Shown: in pieces, positions 18,433 through 26,566 of the stretch
How the letters are laid out: the number at the start of each line of letters is the position of its first letter
How positions within the stretch are numbered: position 1 is the stretch's first letter
Origin: Thalassomonas sp. RHCl1
GTDB taxonomy: Bacteria; Pseudomonadota; Gammaproteobacteria; Enterobacterales; Alteromonadaceae
Direction: 5' to 3'
NCBI RefSeq assembly: GCF_947387555.1
Contig: NZ_CANDNZ010000002.1
Coordinates: forward strand, 806,001 to 870,000
DNA: 64,000 bases
Made by a program: the position numbers and the translations under genes
Notes under the pieces: generated by a model
Database searches by the model: none
Seen by the model: only the letters and a program-made list of their open reading frames with translations
Told to the model about the DNA's origin: nothing

Positions 18433-19152
18433 ATGAAACCAGCAAAACTTGCTATCTGGCTGCTCGGATATGCTTTAGCGGCCCCGGGACAGCCATGGGC
18501 TCAAGAAGTGCGTGCCTTGTCAGAGAGTAACATACAAGCGGTCAACGTAACCCCCGACGGCACGTCTTTTGTTATCCTCCATCCGGGAGATCATAACGGT
18601 GACGGCAGCGTACGTTTATGCTTAACCCCGGGGCGCAGCGATTGCGACTATATCAGCGATGAACTGACCCCGCAGCAAACCCTGGCGGTAAAATTGCCGT
18701 TTAAAGGCCAAATAATTATGCCTCATGAGATCACCTATATTTATCCCAGCGATCTCGACCCGGCAAACATTCCCGGCAGCATGGATGAGGCCACCAATAT
18801 TTACCTGAAAAATGATACCAGCAATCCGGACGCCCCCCGGTATCGCGGCCTGAACAATGGGCAAAAGCACTTTTCCGATTACCTGGAATTTGAAGTTGAT
18901 CACGTGAATAAACGTACCATCATTTATTGGGATATCACCCAGGATGAAGGGCTTTTAGGCGATGCCATCAACATCGATTTTCAAAGTGCCAGCGACTGGC
19001 ATATCAGTTTTGCCATGTCCGGTTTCCCGTATTTCGACCACCGCCGTCGTACAGAACCGAGCAATTTTACTTTTTCCATCTCATCTGAACAAGCGGCGGG
19101 GTTGCCACATTATTACACCCCAACCCTTGAACAGATTGAAATCGTCTATTAG
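18433..19152 (+). CDS. Exported protein of unknown function
   Basis: I do not recognise this 239-residue protein. It begins with a signal peptide (MKPAKLAIWLLGYALAAPGQPWA, cleavage near AWAQ-E) after a well placed AAGGAAG. The mature part is beta-rich and acidic, with one Cys pair (LCLTPGRSDC) that could form a disulphide, and an Asp-rich HPGDHNGDGSVRL stretch that resembles a calcium-binding loop. It ends with aromatic-rich repeats (YFDHRRR, HYYTPTLEQIEIVY). No enzyme motif is visible. It stands alone between a strong hairpin upstream and a perfect hairpin terminator downstream, and is convergent with the FHA gene of the TOMM-type cluster. Confidence 0.7.
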   Translation: MKPAKLAIWLLGYALAAPGQPWAQEVRALSESNIQAVNVTPDGTSFVILHPGDHNGDGSVRLCLTPGRSDCDYISDELTPQQTLAVKLPFKGQIIMPHEITYIYPSDLDPANIPGSMDEATNIYLKNDTSNPDAPRYRGLNNGQKHFSDYLEFEVDHVNKRTIIYWDITQDEGLLGDAINIDFQSASDWHISFAMSGFPYFDHRRRTEPSNFTFSISSEQAAGLPHYYTPTLEQIEIVY

Positions 19153-19159
19153 TGATTAT

Positions 19160-19190
19160 AGCCTGTGCCGGTATTTAACCGGCACAGGCT
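19160..19190. terminator. Hairpin terminator between convergent genes
   Basis: A perfect 13-base stem, AGCCTGTGCCGGT at 19160-19172 and its complement at 19178-19190, with a five-base loop. It lies 8 bases after the exported protein stop and 40 bases beyond the FHA gene stop, so it can serve both strands. No T-run accompanies it. Confidence 0.65.
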
Positions 19191-19230
19191 GTCACTGTAG
19201 CAACAAGGCAAGCTTGAGTGGTTATCGCCT

Positions 19231-20172
19231 TCAATTAAATGCCGATAACTGCATACCGCCGTTGATTTCTATGCTGTCGCAGGCAAGGCGAATTTCTCCC
19301 GAGCGCCGTTCGATGGCCTGCGGCAATGCCAGGCACTGAGGCGCTGCACTGATCAGCTGTTTTCTGAAACGGTAGATCTGGATATTAATATGATTTTCAT
19401 TGAGTTTAAGCATCTTGCCCAGGGCTTCTTTATCCAGCCAGCCCTGATCGGCTTTGATCAGGCCCGCCTCTTTATCGGTCAGGCGCTGACGGGCCAACAG
19501 CAGCAATAAATAGTGGTGATTACGCTGCTCCAGATTTATCTGGTGCTCCCCCATCTGCACCGTCAGGGCAACATGTTCTTCATCCTGGCTGACATCAAAA
19601 GTCATGCCCAACCGGGTCAACTGCTGGTAATTACCGCTGACAACCCGGGTCGCCTCACTGGGTTTGGTTTCAACAAAACGCCAGATATGCTCTTGCGTCC
19701 CCACCAAATCACCGTTTTTTAACTCAGAAATTCCGGCCGCACTTTCACAAACCCAGTTGCCACAGGTATTTTGATACAAGGTAATTTCAGGAGACTCTTC
19801 GCTGGGCAGCACCATAATATCTTCAAGCATAAGCCGCTCAAGTCCCGGTGTTTGCGGCACCAGCATACTTTTGGGGGCATCAAGATTAAGCATTTGCCAG
19901 GTTTCCGCCTCCAGGCTGCCAAAATTGAGCTTATCATCCAAAGATAAAGGCATTTTTATGCCCTTAGGGACAAGCTTGCCGTTAACGAAAGTGCCGTTGG
20001 TACTGCTGTCTTGCAATAACCAATGTTCGCCGTCCCATAAAATAGTGGCATGCAAACGTGAGGCGTCCAGGTTGGTTAATTCGGTATTGGTTGCCCCGCG
20101 ATGACGGCCAAAAACATGCTGTACTGACAGATTCACTACATCTTGCGTATTAAGATTGAGTAATATCGCCAT
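19231..20172 (-). CDS. FHA-domain protein with winged-helix C-terminus
   Basis: A 313-residue cytoplasmic protein. The N-terminal FHA domain (residues 1-85) has all the phosphothreonine-binding elements: FGRHRG, then SRLHATILWDG, then DSSTNGTFVNGKLV. The C-terminal part (about 225-300) has LLLLLARQRL, GWLDKEALGKML and NIQIYRFRKQLI, like the winged helix of OmpR-type DNA-binding domains. It is 129 bases after the asparagine synthase, on the same strand as the TOMM-type cluster that begins with a Ser/Thr kinase. FHA domains read kinase-phosphorylated Thr, so a kinase-to-reader link inside one cluster is a natural inference. Its placement as the last gene of the operon is likely but not proved. 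Confidence 0.87.
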   Translation of the reverse strand: MAILLNLNTQDVVNLSVQHVFGRHRGATNTELTNLDASRLHATILWDGEHWLLQDSSTNGTFVNGKLVPKGIKMPLSLDDKLNFGSLEAETWQMLNLDAPKSMLVPQTPGLERLMLEDIMVLPSEESPEITLYQNTCGNWVCESAAGISELKNGDLVGTQEHIWRFVETKPSEATRVVSGNYQQLTRLGMTFDVSQDEEHVALTVQMGEHQINLEQRNHHYLLLLLARQRLTDKEAGLIKADQGWLDKEALGKMLKLNENHINIQIYRFRKQLISAAPQCLALPQAIERRSGEIRLACDSIEINGGMQLSAFN

Positions 20173-20301
20173 CTAAGTTCCCTTGTGTTTTTATTTATGC
20201 TTCGAGCTTTAGCTCAAGTTTACTGTTTTCTCGGATGAAGTAAATTATTTAATCCGCATAGCCTATATTGAAACCTTGATTGCTAAAGCTTTCCCTGTGT
20301 T

Positions 20302-22134
20302 TTATAAACTCAGGCTAAAGTGTTTTTGCAATACCATTAAACTGCTCAAATGCATAAAAACAGGATCCAATCCGGCCTGCTCTGCCAGGTCTAATTGGCA
20401 GGCTTCAAGATAAAGCCTGGCCACCTTCTCTTTGCAATAGCAATCCGGCAGATAAGCCAGATCAAGAAAATATCCCTGAAAAAGCTCTGCCAAAGGCCCC
20501 TTATTATTAAGGCTTGCCGGTGCACCGATAAAAGGTCTTTTTACCTGTCTGGCATAACTTTCCGGTATAAATTTGCGGGCAACTTGACGTAAGATACGCT
20601 TATCGGTTAACCCGTCAAACTTATAGTTCACGGGTAAACCATGAATAAAGGCCACCAGGGCATTATCCAAGAACGGTGGCCGCCCTTCAATACCATTGGC
20701 CATCTCGGTTCTGTCTGCCAATGCGCCTAAGTTATAACTTTGAAAGACCGACTGATAATGTAACCGTTGCGATAGCTCGATAGGGTGACGGGCATTGCCG
20801 AGCCCATTACCAGCACTAAAAGATAAGGATGCGGTATTTTCGCCATCAACTCTTAACCCGGCTAATATCGATGCTACCGGCAAGGCATGCACGACCTGGG
20901 CAGGCAATTGCCCGGTTTGTTTTTTCAGCAGCTCTAACGTTTTGTGCCAAGGTTGCGGAAAGACATGTACTTGGCTATACGGCCCGGTCAGATCTTGCCT
21001 GAAAAAGCCATAACCCAACAGGGATTCATCCGCCCCCTCCCCCGTGAGCACGGTTTTATGGCCTGCAGCGGCTAATGTTTTGCTTAAATAGAGTTTGGCG
21101 GCGACATTAATGTTTGGCACCGGCATTTCGCAGTGAATAACGGCATGGGCAAAGTTATCCGCCAGCACAGTGTCGTTAACTTCAACAATGTGATGGTGAA
21201 CCCCGACTTCCCCGGCAAAAGCTTGCGCCTGTCGGCTTTCATCCAGGTGCCGGTTTTCAAAACCTATACTGTAGGCATTTACCGAGCCGGTTAACCGGGC
21301 CGCTATTGCCGTGATCACAGAGGAATCAATGCCGCTGCTTAAATAGGCCTGATTACTTTTATCCTTTAACAGCCGCTTATCTATTGCCTGAAACAGCAAG
21401 CTTTCAAACTCGGTGCAGGCCTGTTCAAAAGTCGCTGACACCGGGGGAAAAGCCGACGGCTCCAGCGGCGACTTTTCCAGATAGGGAAAATGTTCAACTC
21501 CTGCTTGCGAGACTTTTAAAAGGTGTCCCGGCGGCAAGCTGTAGATGCCTTCCACAAAGGTTTGATTGCTTGTCTGTACAAAGTATTCCGCCTGCTGCAA
21601 ATAGTGCGGCTCCCATTTAGCCGGCACACCATAAGCCAGCAGGGCCTTTATTTCTGACGCCGCCAGTATTTGTCCCTGGTATGAACAATAAAATAAGGGT
21701 TTAATGCCATGGCGATCCCGCCCCAGATAGGCCGTTTTGCTGTCCCTGTCCCAGACGGCAAATGAGAATTCGCCGTCAAGGGTCTTTACTGCCTCGATAC
21801 CTTTAGCGGCAATTAAATGCAATAAATACTCGCTGTCGCTTAACGTGGTAAATACCGCTCCCAGGTTTTCCAGTTCGTCCCGGTTATTGTAAAGCTCGCC
21901 ATTGACGGCAACTGTCAGGCGGCCATCAGCAGAATGCATCGGCTGATGGCCGCCAATTTCATCATTAATCGCCAGCCGGGTATGCCCGATAGCCGCCTGG
22001 TTTTTTTCAGCAAACCAGAGCCTGAGATCATCCGGCCCTCTATGGGCCAGGGCAGAGACGGCGCTGCGAAACCTTTCTCTGATATCGGATGTATCACAGG
22101 CAGGAGGTGAATAACAAAAAACTATACCGCACAT
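20302..22134 (-). CDS. asnB: Glutamine-hydrolysing asparagine synthase of the TOMM-type cluster
   Basis: The start is the ATG at 22134, since processing must expose Cys2 (MCGIVF). About 610 residues, usual length for AsnB. The N-terminal class II glutaminase domain has Cys2, HRGPDD, VNGELYNN and LDGEFSFAVWD; the synthase domain has the ATP pyrophosphatase loop YLSSGIDSSV. The enzyme makes amides from acids with glutamine and ATP. In peptide clusters, homologues close lasso rings or amidate side chains, so it could tailor the cluster product; it could also be ordinary AsnB. Only 26 bases separate it from the YcaO gene upstream. A 14-base tandem duplication spans its start codon and leaves a decoy ATG 14 bases upstream, nearer the AAAGG ribosome site. 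Confidence 0.88.
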   Translation of the reverse strand: MCGIVFCYSPPACDTSDIRERFRSAVSALAHRGPDDLRLWFAEKNQAAIGHTRLAINDEIGGHQPMHSADGRLTVAVNGELYNNRDELENLGAVFTTLSDSEYLLHLIAAKGIEAVKTLDGEFSFAVWDRDSKTAYLGRDRHGIKPLFYCSYQGQILAASEIKALLAYGVPAKWEPHYLQQAEYFVQTSNQTFVEGIYSLPPGHLLKVSQAGVEHFPYLEKSPLEPSAFPPVSATFEQACTEFESLLFQAIDKRLLKDKSNQAYLSSGIDSSVITAIAARLTGSVNAYSIGFENRHLDESRQAQAFAGEVGVHHHIVEVNDTVLADNFAHAVIHCEMPVPNINVAAKLYLSKTLAAAGHKTVLTGEGADESLLGYGFFRQDLTGPYSQVHVFPQPWHKTLELLKKQTGQLPAQVVHALPVASILAGLRVDGENTASLSFSAGNGLGNARHPIELSQRLHYQSVFQSYNLGALADRTEMANGIEGRPPFLDNALVAFIHGLPVNYKFDGLTDKRILRQVARKFIPESYARQVKRPFIGAPASLNNKGPLAELFQGYFLDLAYLPDCYCKEKVARLYLEACQLDLAEQAGLDPVFMHLSSLMVLQKHFSLSL

Positions 22135-22151
22135 AAAATACCGCACATAAA
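22124..22151. repeat. 14-base tandem duplication over the asnB start
   Basis: The unit ATACCGCACATAAA occurs exactly twice, at 22124-22137 and 22138-22151. On the coding (minus) strand each copy carries ATGTGCGGTAT. The upstream ATG (22148) is the one close to AAAGG, but its frame reads MCGILCAV and stops at 22122. The downstream ATG (22134) gives the full protein. Removal of one copy would put the ribosome site directly before the true start. Confidence 0.85.
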
Positions 22152-22160
22152 ATAAAACCT

Positions 22161-24305
22161 TTAGATATAAAGCGCTTGCTGGTTAATGCTCGATTCCGTA
22201 TTGGCCTTATCCAGCCAGCCTAAAGTTAACGGCGCCTGATACAAACGTTCGTTCGCCAGCTGGGGCCAGATATGGCAAAGTCCGGGCACAAAAACCTTCA
22301 CCGCTTTAATGGGTAAAGGTGCACGGGAGTAATTCACCGCCAGGGTTTCAAAACCCAGGGTTTCAAGTTTTGCCACGATATTGAGGATATCGGTTTTAAG
22401 ATCGCCGCTTGATATCAAGCTGTCCTTGATGGTTTTTGCTTGCTGCGCTGGCAATAAAAAAGCTTCTTCCCTGACGGCATTAAAATCAAAAGACGCCCCC
22501 TTTTGCTCGCGGATGGGGATAAGCTGGCATAATTCCGTTAACGCCCGCTGCGCTGCCAGCTCAGGTTGTAAATGACAGCCAAAGCCAAAACTCAACCCTC
22601 CAGCTTTAAGGTCCCGGGCAACAGCCGCCATCACCGGCACCCCGATATCATGGCTTAGGTCCAGCACCCAAAAGTCATACCCGCCAAGGCTTGATTTCAG
22701 TTTATCAAAATGTCCGCTATCAAGCCTGTTCAGGTCAAATGCCGGTCTTTCAAGCCGGTTATACCACCACAAGGCAGTTGCATCCCGCTCTATTAATTCA
22801 AATAACCCCTGCAGTATCGCCTCTTCCAGGTTATTGCCGGCGGCACAGCCATTAGAATGCCAGCGGCCAAACCTGTCATCATCAAAGGGAATATTGGCAA
22901 AACAGGATGCCAGCGGCACATACACCTGATCTTTTGTGGTCAATGACCAGCTGGGAAGCCAGTGTATCTTGCTGCCGTCATATCTACGGGCCGCCTGCTT
23001 TAACTGCGCATCCGCATGTTTGGGATCTGCGAACTTTTGATATTGTGCCTGACTGTAGGGCGCCAATTGCTGGAAGTCATAATAAGGTTTATCCAATTCT
23101 TGAGCTGCAGCCAAATGCAGCGGCTCATCTCCCTGGTAAAGGGCGCTGTAACGCTCTATGGTTTCACATAAAGCGCTGACCCTGGATTGGACGTCACCGA
23201 CCCCTTTACCCATGCAGATCTGTACAAAACGGTTGTTGTCTAGTTGCAAACCATCTTTTGCCGCCGGGGATTTAAAAAACGCCGCCGAATAAATTTTAAT
23301 GGCATTGCTTTCGGTGCCTTTCACCGGGCGAAGATGTGTGATCACCCCGGTCAGCGGACTGATAAACGGCGTAATGTTTTGCAATGTCTGCTCCGCAGCA
23401 AGCGTGCGGGAGCCGCCATCTCGGTTAAATGCCAGCGGACAGCTCTGTAAAAGCAAAGGTTGGAGGATTTGCCTGGAAAAATCCTCATCACCTTCCCCGG
23501 CTAATACTAAAGGATGGGCCTGGACTTGATTGCCGGCAACTTCCAGAGAAATCAATTGCTGCTGAGGTGAATGGATTTGCGCACTCAGCAGGCGGGTGAA
23601 TATCCCTTGCAGCTCGGTGCTATATTGCCTGCCGACGGTAAAGGGAATACATCTGCTATCACCGGGAAATAGACGTTTAACCAGCGAAAGTACCGGGTTG
23701 TTATCCGTGAGCCGCTTTTGCAATGCCCGGCAAAAACGGCCGGCACTTGCTCCTGGGATCAGCGGAGAAACCAGGATTTTCTCCCCGGTCACTTTAATAA
23801 AGCACAAATCATAGTGCTCAATATCGCCGAGCCCGGTTGTCAGCTGGCAAAAGCTATCCACCAGCACAAAACAGAGCCTGCGCTCAGATGTGCGTTTTAT
23901 TTTAACGGCAGTAAACATATCCGCCAGATGGGCAATATTCTCCGCAGTTTCCTGGGACAGGTTGATAAAATAAAGCTCACCCGATTTTTCAATAACCCCC
24001 CGCCTTGCTACCGTTTGATTAATATAACAGCTTACTTCCTGGTTAGTTGATAAAATCTGCTGATGTTTCAACACCTTTATTTGTTGCAGAAAAGCCGCCC
24101 CTTTATCCGGCTCAAGCAGTAAACCGGATAATATATCCGGCAAAGTATTGATGCCGTCGATGAGGTTAATACCGGGAAAGTCGATATGACTGAGCATAAA
24201 GGAGTCGCTTTCACTGACCAGCAAAAGATCTTTATTTTCCAGCACATAAACATTAAATTTCGGATGCCAGGTGACAGTTTCTTGCACAACTACCTCAATA
24301 TTCAC
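22161..24305 (-). CDS. YcaO cyclodehydratase-like protein, diverged paralogue
   Basis: A 714-residue paralogue of the protein encoded just upstream. The C-terminal YcaO domain (about residues 320-714) keeps both ATP-binding motifs: SALCETIERYSAL and SNGCAAGNNLEEAILQGLFELIERDA. YcaO enzymes activate peptide backbone amides with ATP to form azolines. The N-terminal E1-like / leader-binding part is diverged: where the paralogue has CxxC and a CDC triplet, this protein has RFCRAL and QSCPLAF, so the Zn site looks lost. The C-terminus NQQALYI lacks the PxPxP tail of many azoline-forming YcaO proteins. The start is a GTG with a weak ribosome site, 31 bases after the paralogue. A regulatory or partner role for this copy is possible. 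Confidence 0.85.
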   Translation of the reverse strand: MNIEVVVQETVTWHPKFNVYVLENKDLLLVSESDSFMLSHIDFPGINLIDGINTLPDILSGLLLEPDKGAAFLQQIKVLKHQQILSTNQEVSCYINQTVARRGVIEKSGELYFINLSQETAENIAHLADMFTAVKIKRTSERRLCFVLVDSFCQLTTGLGDIEHYDLCFIKVTGEKILVSPLIPGASAGRFCRALQKRLTDNNPVLSLVKRLFPGDSRCIPFTVGRQYSTELQGIFTRLLSAQIHSPQQQLISLEVAGNQVQAHPLVLAGEGDEDFSRQILQPLLLQSCPLAFNRDGGSRTLAAEQTLQNITPFISPLTGVITHLRPVKGTESNAIKIYSAAFFKSPAAKDGLQLDNNRFVQICMGKGVGDVQSRVSALCETIERYSALYQGDEPLHLAAAQELDKPYYDFQQLAPYSQAQYQKFADPKHADAQLKQAARRYDGSKIHWLPSWSLTTKDQVYVPLASCFANIPFDDDRFGRWHSNGCAAGNNLEEAILQGLFELIERDATALWWYNRLERPAFDLNRLDSGHFDKLKSSLGGYDFWVLDLSHDIGVPVMAAVARDLKAGGLSFGFGCHLQPELAAQRALTELCQLIPIREQKGASFDFNAVREEAFLLPAQQAKTIKDSLISSGDLKTDILNIVAKLETLGFETLAVNYSRAPLPIKAVKVFVPGLCHIWPQLANERLYQAPLTLGWLDKANTESSINQQALYI

Positions 24306-24336
24306 TACTTGTTATCTTACTTTTATCGCCCGGACC

Positions 24337-26496
24337 TTAAATTAATAAGGCTTGTTGGTTCAATGACAATTCATCATTTTCCTGCGTTAACCAGCCCATC
24401 TCAACCGGCACTTGATATAGGCGTTTCGCGGCAAAATAAGGAAATAAATGGCAGGTACCGGGAATGATCACCTTAGCGGTATAAAGCGGCATATCCTGAC
24501 GGGTATAATCCAAAACCAGGGTTTCCAGCCCCAGGCTTTCTGCCCTAGCCTGGCAATAACGGATATCATCCAGGATATTGCTATGTTCCACCCGGGCATA
24601 ATCAGCAAAGCTGACGGTTTCCGCCGGGCCCGGCGTTAAATAGGCTTCCCGGCTGATGGCATCAAAATCAAAAGGCGCGGTATTATTGTTCCTGATCTCC
24701 GTGATCTGGCAAAGTTCGGTAAAAGCACGCTGGCTGGCAATAACAGGATCAAGATGACAACCAAAGCCAAAACACATTTTCTGCTGCGTTTTATGCCGAC
24801 TGATCGCGGCAATCACGGGAATGCCAAAATCATTAGTCAAATCCAGCGCCCAGTACTCCCATTCCCCCCCCAGGGTGTGGGATAACTGCCGATGTAAAAC
24901 ATCACTCATGCCGGAGAAGTCCATCGCCGGTCTTTGCAGCTTGTTATACCACCAGATGGCAATCGCATCTCTTTCAACAATTTCTAAAAAGCCTTGTAAT
25001 ACCGCTTCTTCCAGGCTGTTGCCGGCGGCGCCGCCATTATGATAAAAACGGCTGTACTTTTGCTCTTCAAAGGGGGTATTGGCATAACAATAACTTAAAG
25101 GCAGGTAACGTATTTTTTCTTGTGATAAAGACCATACCGGCGTCCAGTAAAGGGCACTATCTTCTTTGTGTTCAGTCGCTGCGTACAGCTTATGCTCGCT
25201 AAGCGGCTGCTCGATAAATGCCCGGTATTGCCGCTCGCTAAAGGGAGCAAGTTGCCGGGGAAAGATATAACTGTCATGGTGATAAGACGGCGCAGCATAA
25301 TGCATGGCTTCATCCCCTGTATATTGAGAGGCCAGCCTTTCAATGGCTTCACTTAATGCACTGGCCTGGGACTGCTGATCACAGATCCCCTTGCCCATAG
25401 TAGTATAAATGAAATTGGCATTGGACAGTGACTCAGTCGGCAGATGATGTAAATTGCCCGGATATTGGAAAAAGCCGCTGCGGTATATTTTATTTATCTT
25501 ATCCGAGTCTCCCGACAGACAGTTTATATGGGTCAACAAACCGCTGACCGGACTGATAACCCCTTTGAGCTTTTCTACTGTTAACTCAGGAGGCACACAG
25601 CGTACGCCGCCGTCTTTGCCGTCGGTTTTTTTTACCGGCTGCAGACTGAGCTTACCCCGCTCAAGCGGATTTACCGCGTTGCAATCACACTGGGGGCGGA
25701 AAATAACCGGATGACGGATAAGCTCATCCCCGGCCAGTTCATAAAAGTGTTCGGTTATTTGCCCTGATAGCAGGTTATCAATATGGGATAAGGCTGTTTT
25801 ACAGGCTTTTTCAATGGCATGATGCTCAAACCTTACCGGTACCGGACGTGTCAAAGAAGGTATTCCCTGCCCCTGCTCGTAACTGATACACCTGAGGATT
25901 TTATTCGCCTTCATACGATAATTAAGGCATTGCCAGCAGGCATTATCCTTTTCAGGAAGAAAATAAGGCCCGATAAAACTGCTTTGCCCGGTGAACTTGA
26001 GCAACAACCAGGGCTGGCCGTTTGATAAAAACTGACGGTTTATGCTTTCCAGCCTGGGATCCAAATAATCATCGCAGAGCACCAAGCTGATATCATAGTC
26101 GGCCGTCAAAGCCGCCAGGGTTGATTTGAACGCTTCGCCAAAAGCATACCGGGACAGGTAAATATTTCCACCCGGGCAAGTAGTGATATCATCCTCAAAA
26201 TTAATCAGGTGATACTGCTGATTTTCCCCGCAGCTTTCACTAACCTCTTTAACATATCCAGAATTGATAAAACCAACCAGCTGCTGATAAAGCGGTACCT
26301 GCTGTGCTGCTATGGCTTTTTTAAATACTGCCAGCAAGGAAGTATCCGTTTGAATAACAGCCTGAATAAAGTCATAAAGCTCACGAGAGATGAGCACTTC
26401 TTCATCATCAGCAAGCAGCAGCATATGCTCGGGATCTAAAGGGCTGATCGAATACTTTTCATGCCAAAAAAAATGGCTCTGTGCTGATTTCATCAT
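24337..26496 (-). CDS. YcaO cyclodehydratase fused to E1-like leader-binding domain
   Basis: A 719-residue fused TOMM cyclodehydratase. Residues 1-95 look like a winged-helix peptide-recognition region; residues 100-300 are E1-like with a Zn-type pair CWQC and a later CDC. The YcaO domain (about 310-719) has SALSEAIERLAS and NGGAAGNSLEEAVLQGFLEIVERDA, the ATP- and Mg-binding motifs, plus the GFGCHLDP segment. It should convert Cys, Ser or Thr of a precursor into thiazolines or oxazolines. The C-terminus reads NQQALLI, without PxPxP. It starts at ATGATG 70 bases after the 392-residue protein, beyond a strong hairpin terminator. No flavin dehydrogenase that would make the aromatic azoles is nearby. 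Confidence 0.88.
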   Translation of the reverse strand: MMKSAQSHFFWHEKYSISPLDPEHMLLLADDEEVLISRELYDFIQAVIQTDTSLLAVFKKAIAAQQVPLYQQLVGFINSGYVKEVSESCGENQQYHLINFEDDITTCPGGNIYLSRYAFGEAFKSTLAALTADYDISLVLCDDYLDPRLESINRQFLSNGQPWLLLKFTGQSSFIGPYFLPEKDNACWQCLNYRMKANKILRCISYEQGQGIPSLTRPVPVRFEHHAIEKACKTALSHIDNLLSGQITEHFYELAGDELIRHPVIFRPQCDCNAVNPLERGKLSLQPVKKTDGKDGGVRCVPPELTVEKLKGVISPVSGLLTHINCLSGDSDKINKIYRSGFFQYPGNLHHLPTESLSNANFIYTTMGKGICDQQSQASALSEAIERLASQYTGDEAMHYAAPSYHHDSYIFPRQLAPFSERQYRAFIEQPLSEHKLYAATEHKEDSALYWTPVWSLSQEKIRYLPLSYCYANTPFEEQKYSRFYHNGGAAGNSLEEAVLQGFLEIVERDAIAIWWYNKLQRPAMDFSGMSDVLHRQLSHTLGGEWEYWALDLTNDFGIPVIAAISRHKTQQKMCFGFGCHLDPVIASQRAFTELCQITEIRNNNTAPFDFDAISREAYLTPGPAETVSFADYARVEHSNILDDIRYCQARAESLGLETLVLDYTRQDMPLYTAKVIIPGTCHLFPYFAAKRLYQVPVEMGWLTQENDELSLNQQALLI

Positions 26497-26515
26497 CTTT
26501 ACTTACATGATTTAC

Positions 26516-26549
26516 AAAAAGGCCATGCTCCCTTATCGGGGACATGGCC
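26516..26549 (-). terminator. Intrinsic terminator inside the TOMM-type operon
   Basis: Read on the minus strand, GGCCATG and CATGGCC with inner CCCC/GGG pairing (26521-26549) form a stable hairpin followed by five T (26520-26516). It lies 17 bases after the stop of the 392-residue protein and 20 bases before the first YcaO gene. A partial terminator here would keep modifying-enzyme transcripts below those of the upstream gene. Confidence 0.75.
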
Positions 26550-26566
26550 ATTACCGGGAAACGAGA

